Source: Butyricimonas muris (lineage in GTDB: Bacteria; Bacteroidota; Bacteroidia; Bacteroidales; Marinifilaceae). Taken from it: a stretch of DNA of 64,000 nucleotides. Location: positions 62,001 to 126,000 of the forward strand of contig NZ_JBKEIT010000002.1 of assembly GCF_046365375.1 (NCBI RefSeq), given 5' to 3'. Below are positions 63,501 to 64,000 of the stretch, one piece after another. The translations under genes were made by a program, and so were the position numbers. A model generated the notes under the pieces. That model searched no databases and was not told where the DNA came from. It saw nothing but the letters and a program-made list of their open reading frames with translations. Numbering within the stretch: position 1 is the first letter of the stretch; each line of letters begins with the position of its first letter.

Positions 63501-63988
63501 TGGCTATCGGATGCACCGATCCGGATGCTCAAGGTTCATTCGGTTTTAACTTGACCTATAAGAACTTCTCCCTGTTCACCAATTTCATGTATGAATTCGG
63601 AGGACAACGTTATAACCAGACATTGGTTGACCGGGTTGAGAATGCTGATATTTACAACGAGAATGTTGATAAACGAGTATTAACAGACAGGTGGCAAAAA
63701 GCCGGCGATAAGGCAAAATTTAAAAAACTGGAAAGCGGTAGAACCGGTGGAATTGAAACAACTAATCCTACCTCCCGGTTTGTTCAAGATTATAATATGG
63801 TATCTTTAAGTTCTATCTCTCTTGGTTATGATTTCACCCAACCTTGGGTAAAAAAAGCCAGATTAAGTATGTTGCGTTTTGAGATTGGGGCGGAGGATCT
63901 CGTGAGATGGTCTTCGGTAAAAGAAGAAAGAGGCCTAAGTTATCCTTTTGCCAGAACAATAAATTTTTCATTAAAAGCTAGCTTCTAA
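60572..63988 (+). CDS. SusC/RagA-type TonB-dependent receptor with STN domain (SusC 3)
   Basis: A 1138-residue transporter with signal sequence (LLLLFMSLFFLQVGAKS), STN domain (about 45-115, LTMNLEDVTIDQAITNVSQKTGYRFLYQMEE), carboxypeptidase-regulatory-like domain (about 130-210, KGKVVDEKSVPLPGVTILIEG), plug domain (MDEVVVTGYANIRKESFTGN through ILKDAAATALYGSRAANGVVVITT) and a barrel ending NFSLKASF. Plug sequence and barrel order are very close to SusC 2, for example SFTGN/SFTGS, WGSDPNAL/WGSDPNAI and FIMDGFE in both, so the two arose by duplication. The gene is complete; a susD partner would start just beyond the window. Confidence 0.94.
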   Translation: MKKNGIEVFSGMQRFKKMRFIFKRSLLLLFMSLFFLQVGAKSQVVRLTMNLEDVTIDQAITNVSQKTGYRFLYQMEEVIKYGKRNLSVKDATLEEVLNELLKDTPLSYVIQNDVVIITPAKDEKAQEKPRQIKGKVVDEKSVPLPGVTILIEGTKLGVVTDADGKFKIEIPKMDSTILVFSFIGMETIHYRLSDERKNDEKELVITMKEDVEEMDEVVVTGYANIRKESFTGNTVSVKKEELLKASKTNVIKALQAFDPSFRIKENNQWGSDPNALPEMYIRGESGIGIKQLDPNYTTKGNLQNNPNLPTFIMDGFEISVQKLYDFDINRIESITILKDAAATALYGSRAANGVVVITTVAPKPGKLNVSYSFTGSVVAPDLSDYDLLNAREKLEVEKLAGCYVDEDFQIARDQEYNKKLANIEKGIDTYWLAKPLETVFNHKHSLFIEGGSENVRFGLDLSYNTNKGVMIGSYRDNIGVALYVDYRIGKLQVKNQVSYNLTKSAESPYGDFSKYAYAQPYDTYKDENGKYLERLQDYDKTSTDTDYRENPLYESTLMNYDKSKIEEFINNLSANWYITQHLLLKGTFSITRTVEHGDRFLDPLSKQNAEPLSMTHLYSGELRKSNGESFNWDMNLLLAYNRTFDKHNVNFTVGINTKEDYSESGSAFYKGFPSGSLNSPNYAKEIYEKPTQSEGKSRLFGAIATVNYSFRDIYLFDFSGRIDGSSKFGSDRKYAPFWSTGFGINIHNYAFMDNYKYIDELKIRGSYGQTGNVNFSDYEAKTIYSINDEQWYQTGAGATLTALGNKDLTWETTNTLDVGVELSILNRLFYIKASYYNKKTTDCINSVTVPSSTGFNTYKDNIGEVRNRGYEIDLRMNIIRKQDLYLALFGNLSHNQNRLMKIAQSLRDYNTQVDEYFKTNSRFDGSTSKPFNKYVEGISMNTIWGVRSMGIDPSNGNEVFIRPDGTLTDVWNTSDQVAIGCTDPDAQGSFGFNLTYKNFSLFTNFMYEFGGQRYNQTLVDRVENADIYNENVDKRVLTDRWQKAGDKAKFKKLESGRTGGIETTNPTSRFVQDYNMVSLSSISLGYDFTQPWVKKARLSMLRFEIGAEDLVRWSSVKEERGLSYPFARTINFSLKASF

Positions 63989-64000
63989 AAGAAAAAACAT

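Noticed and set aside
1..64000. CRISPR arrays, tRNA or rRNA genes, insertion sequences
   Set aside because: I saw no regularly spaced repeats, no tRNA- or rRNA-like segments and no transposase reading frames.

Overview
The window looks like a chromosomal segment of a gut Bacteroidales species. Three SusC/SusD-type systems carry FecI/FecR-type regulators, Bacteroidetes-type promoters (TTTG, then about 20 bp, then TAnnTTTG) recur, lipoproteins have acidic residues after the lipid cysteine, and Shine-Dalgarno sites are rare. The protein mix (DUF5117/DUF4953 metalloproteases, GGGtGRT protein, DUF6266, PKD-like lipoproteins) would suit an Odoribacter/Butyricimonas-like genus; the genus is inference, not proof.

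Layout. 1-1.8 kb: the 3' part of an L,D-transpeptidase-like gene, a rhomboid protease and an ECF sigma factor. 2-3.6 kb: a divergent AraC regulator/nitroreductase pair. 3.6-16.5 kb: outer-membrane uptake locus 1 (FecR, SusC, SusD, a zinc-peptidase-like lipoprotein without HExxH, an intact DUF5117/DUF4953 metalloprotease and a paralogue that has lost every zinc ligand). 16.7-22.3 kb: an LpxL-like acyltransferase, then a histidine kinase/response regulator pair divergent from an outer-membrane beta-barrel gene, with a likely regulator operator between. 22.3-26 kb: two DUF6266 proteins around an inverted repeat array, then the GGGtGRT/NifU-like pair. 26-29 kb: a possible small ORF, a lone sigma factor, an OmpA-family protein and a GNAT acetyltransferase.

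29.1-39.3 kb: a defence island, hsdR-prrC-hsdM-dinD-hsdS, an opposed silent hsdS cassette and a tyrosine recombinase. The two hsdS genes carry perfect 42-bp inverted repeats at their 5' ends, so inversion should exchange the specificity subunit. The prrC product matches the tRNA anticodon nuclease that guards type Ic restriction systems in E. coli and keeps a plausible Arg-Glu-His triad.

39.8-58.5 kb: uptake locus 2 (FecR without a neighbouring sigma gene, SusC, SusD, DUF4843 and PKD-like lipoproteins), followed by four consecutive S9 serine peptidases. 58.6-64 kb: locus 3 with a complete sigma-FecR-SusC order; its SusD would lie beyond the window.

Working picture: loci 1 and 2 look devoted to peptide or protein capture (secreted metalloproteases, S9 exopeptidases), each switched on by substrate passing through an STN-bearing SusC to FecR and its sigma factor. 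The restriction island is an insert of different character, with a built-in specificity switch and a toxic back-up.
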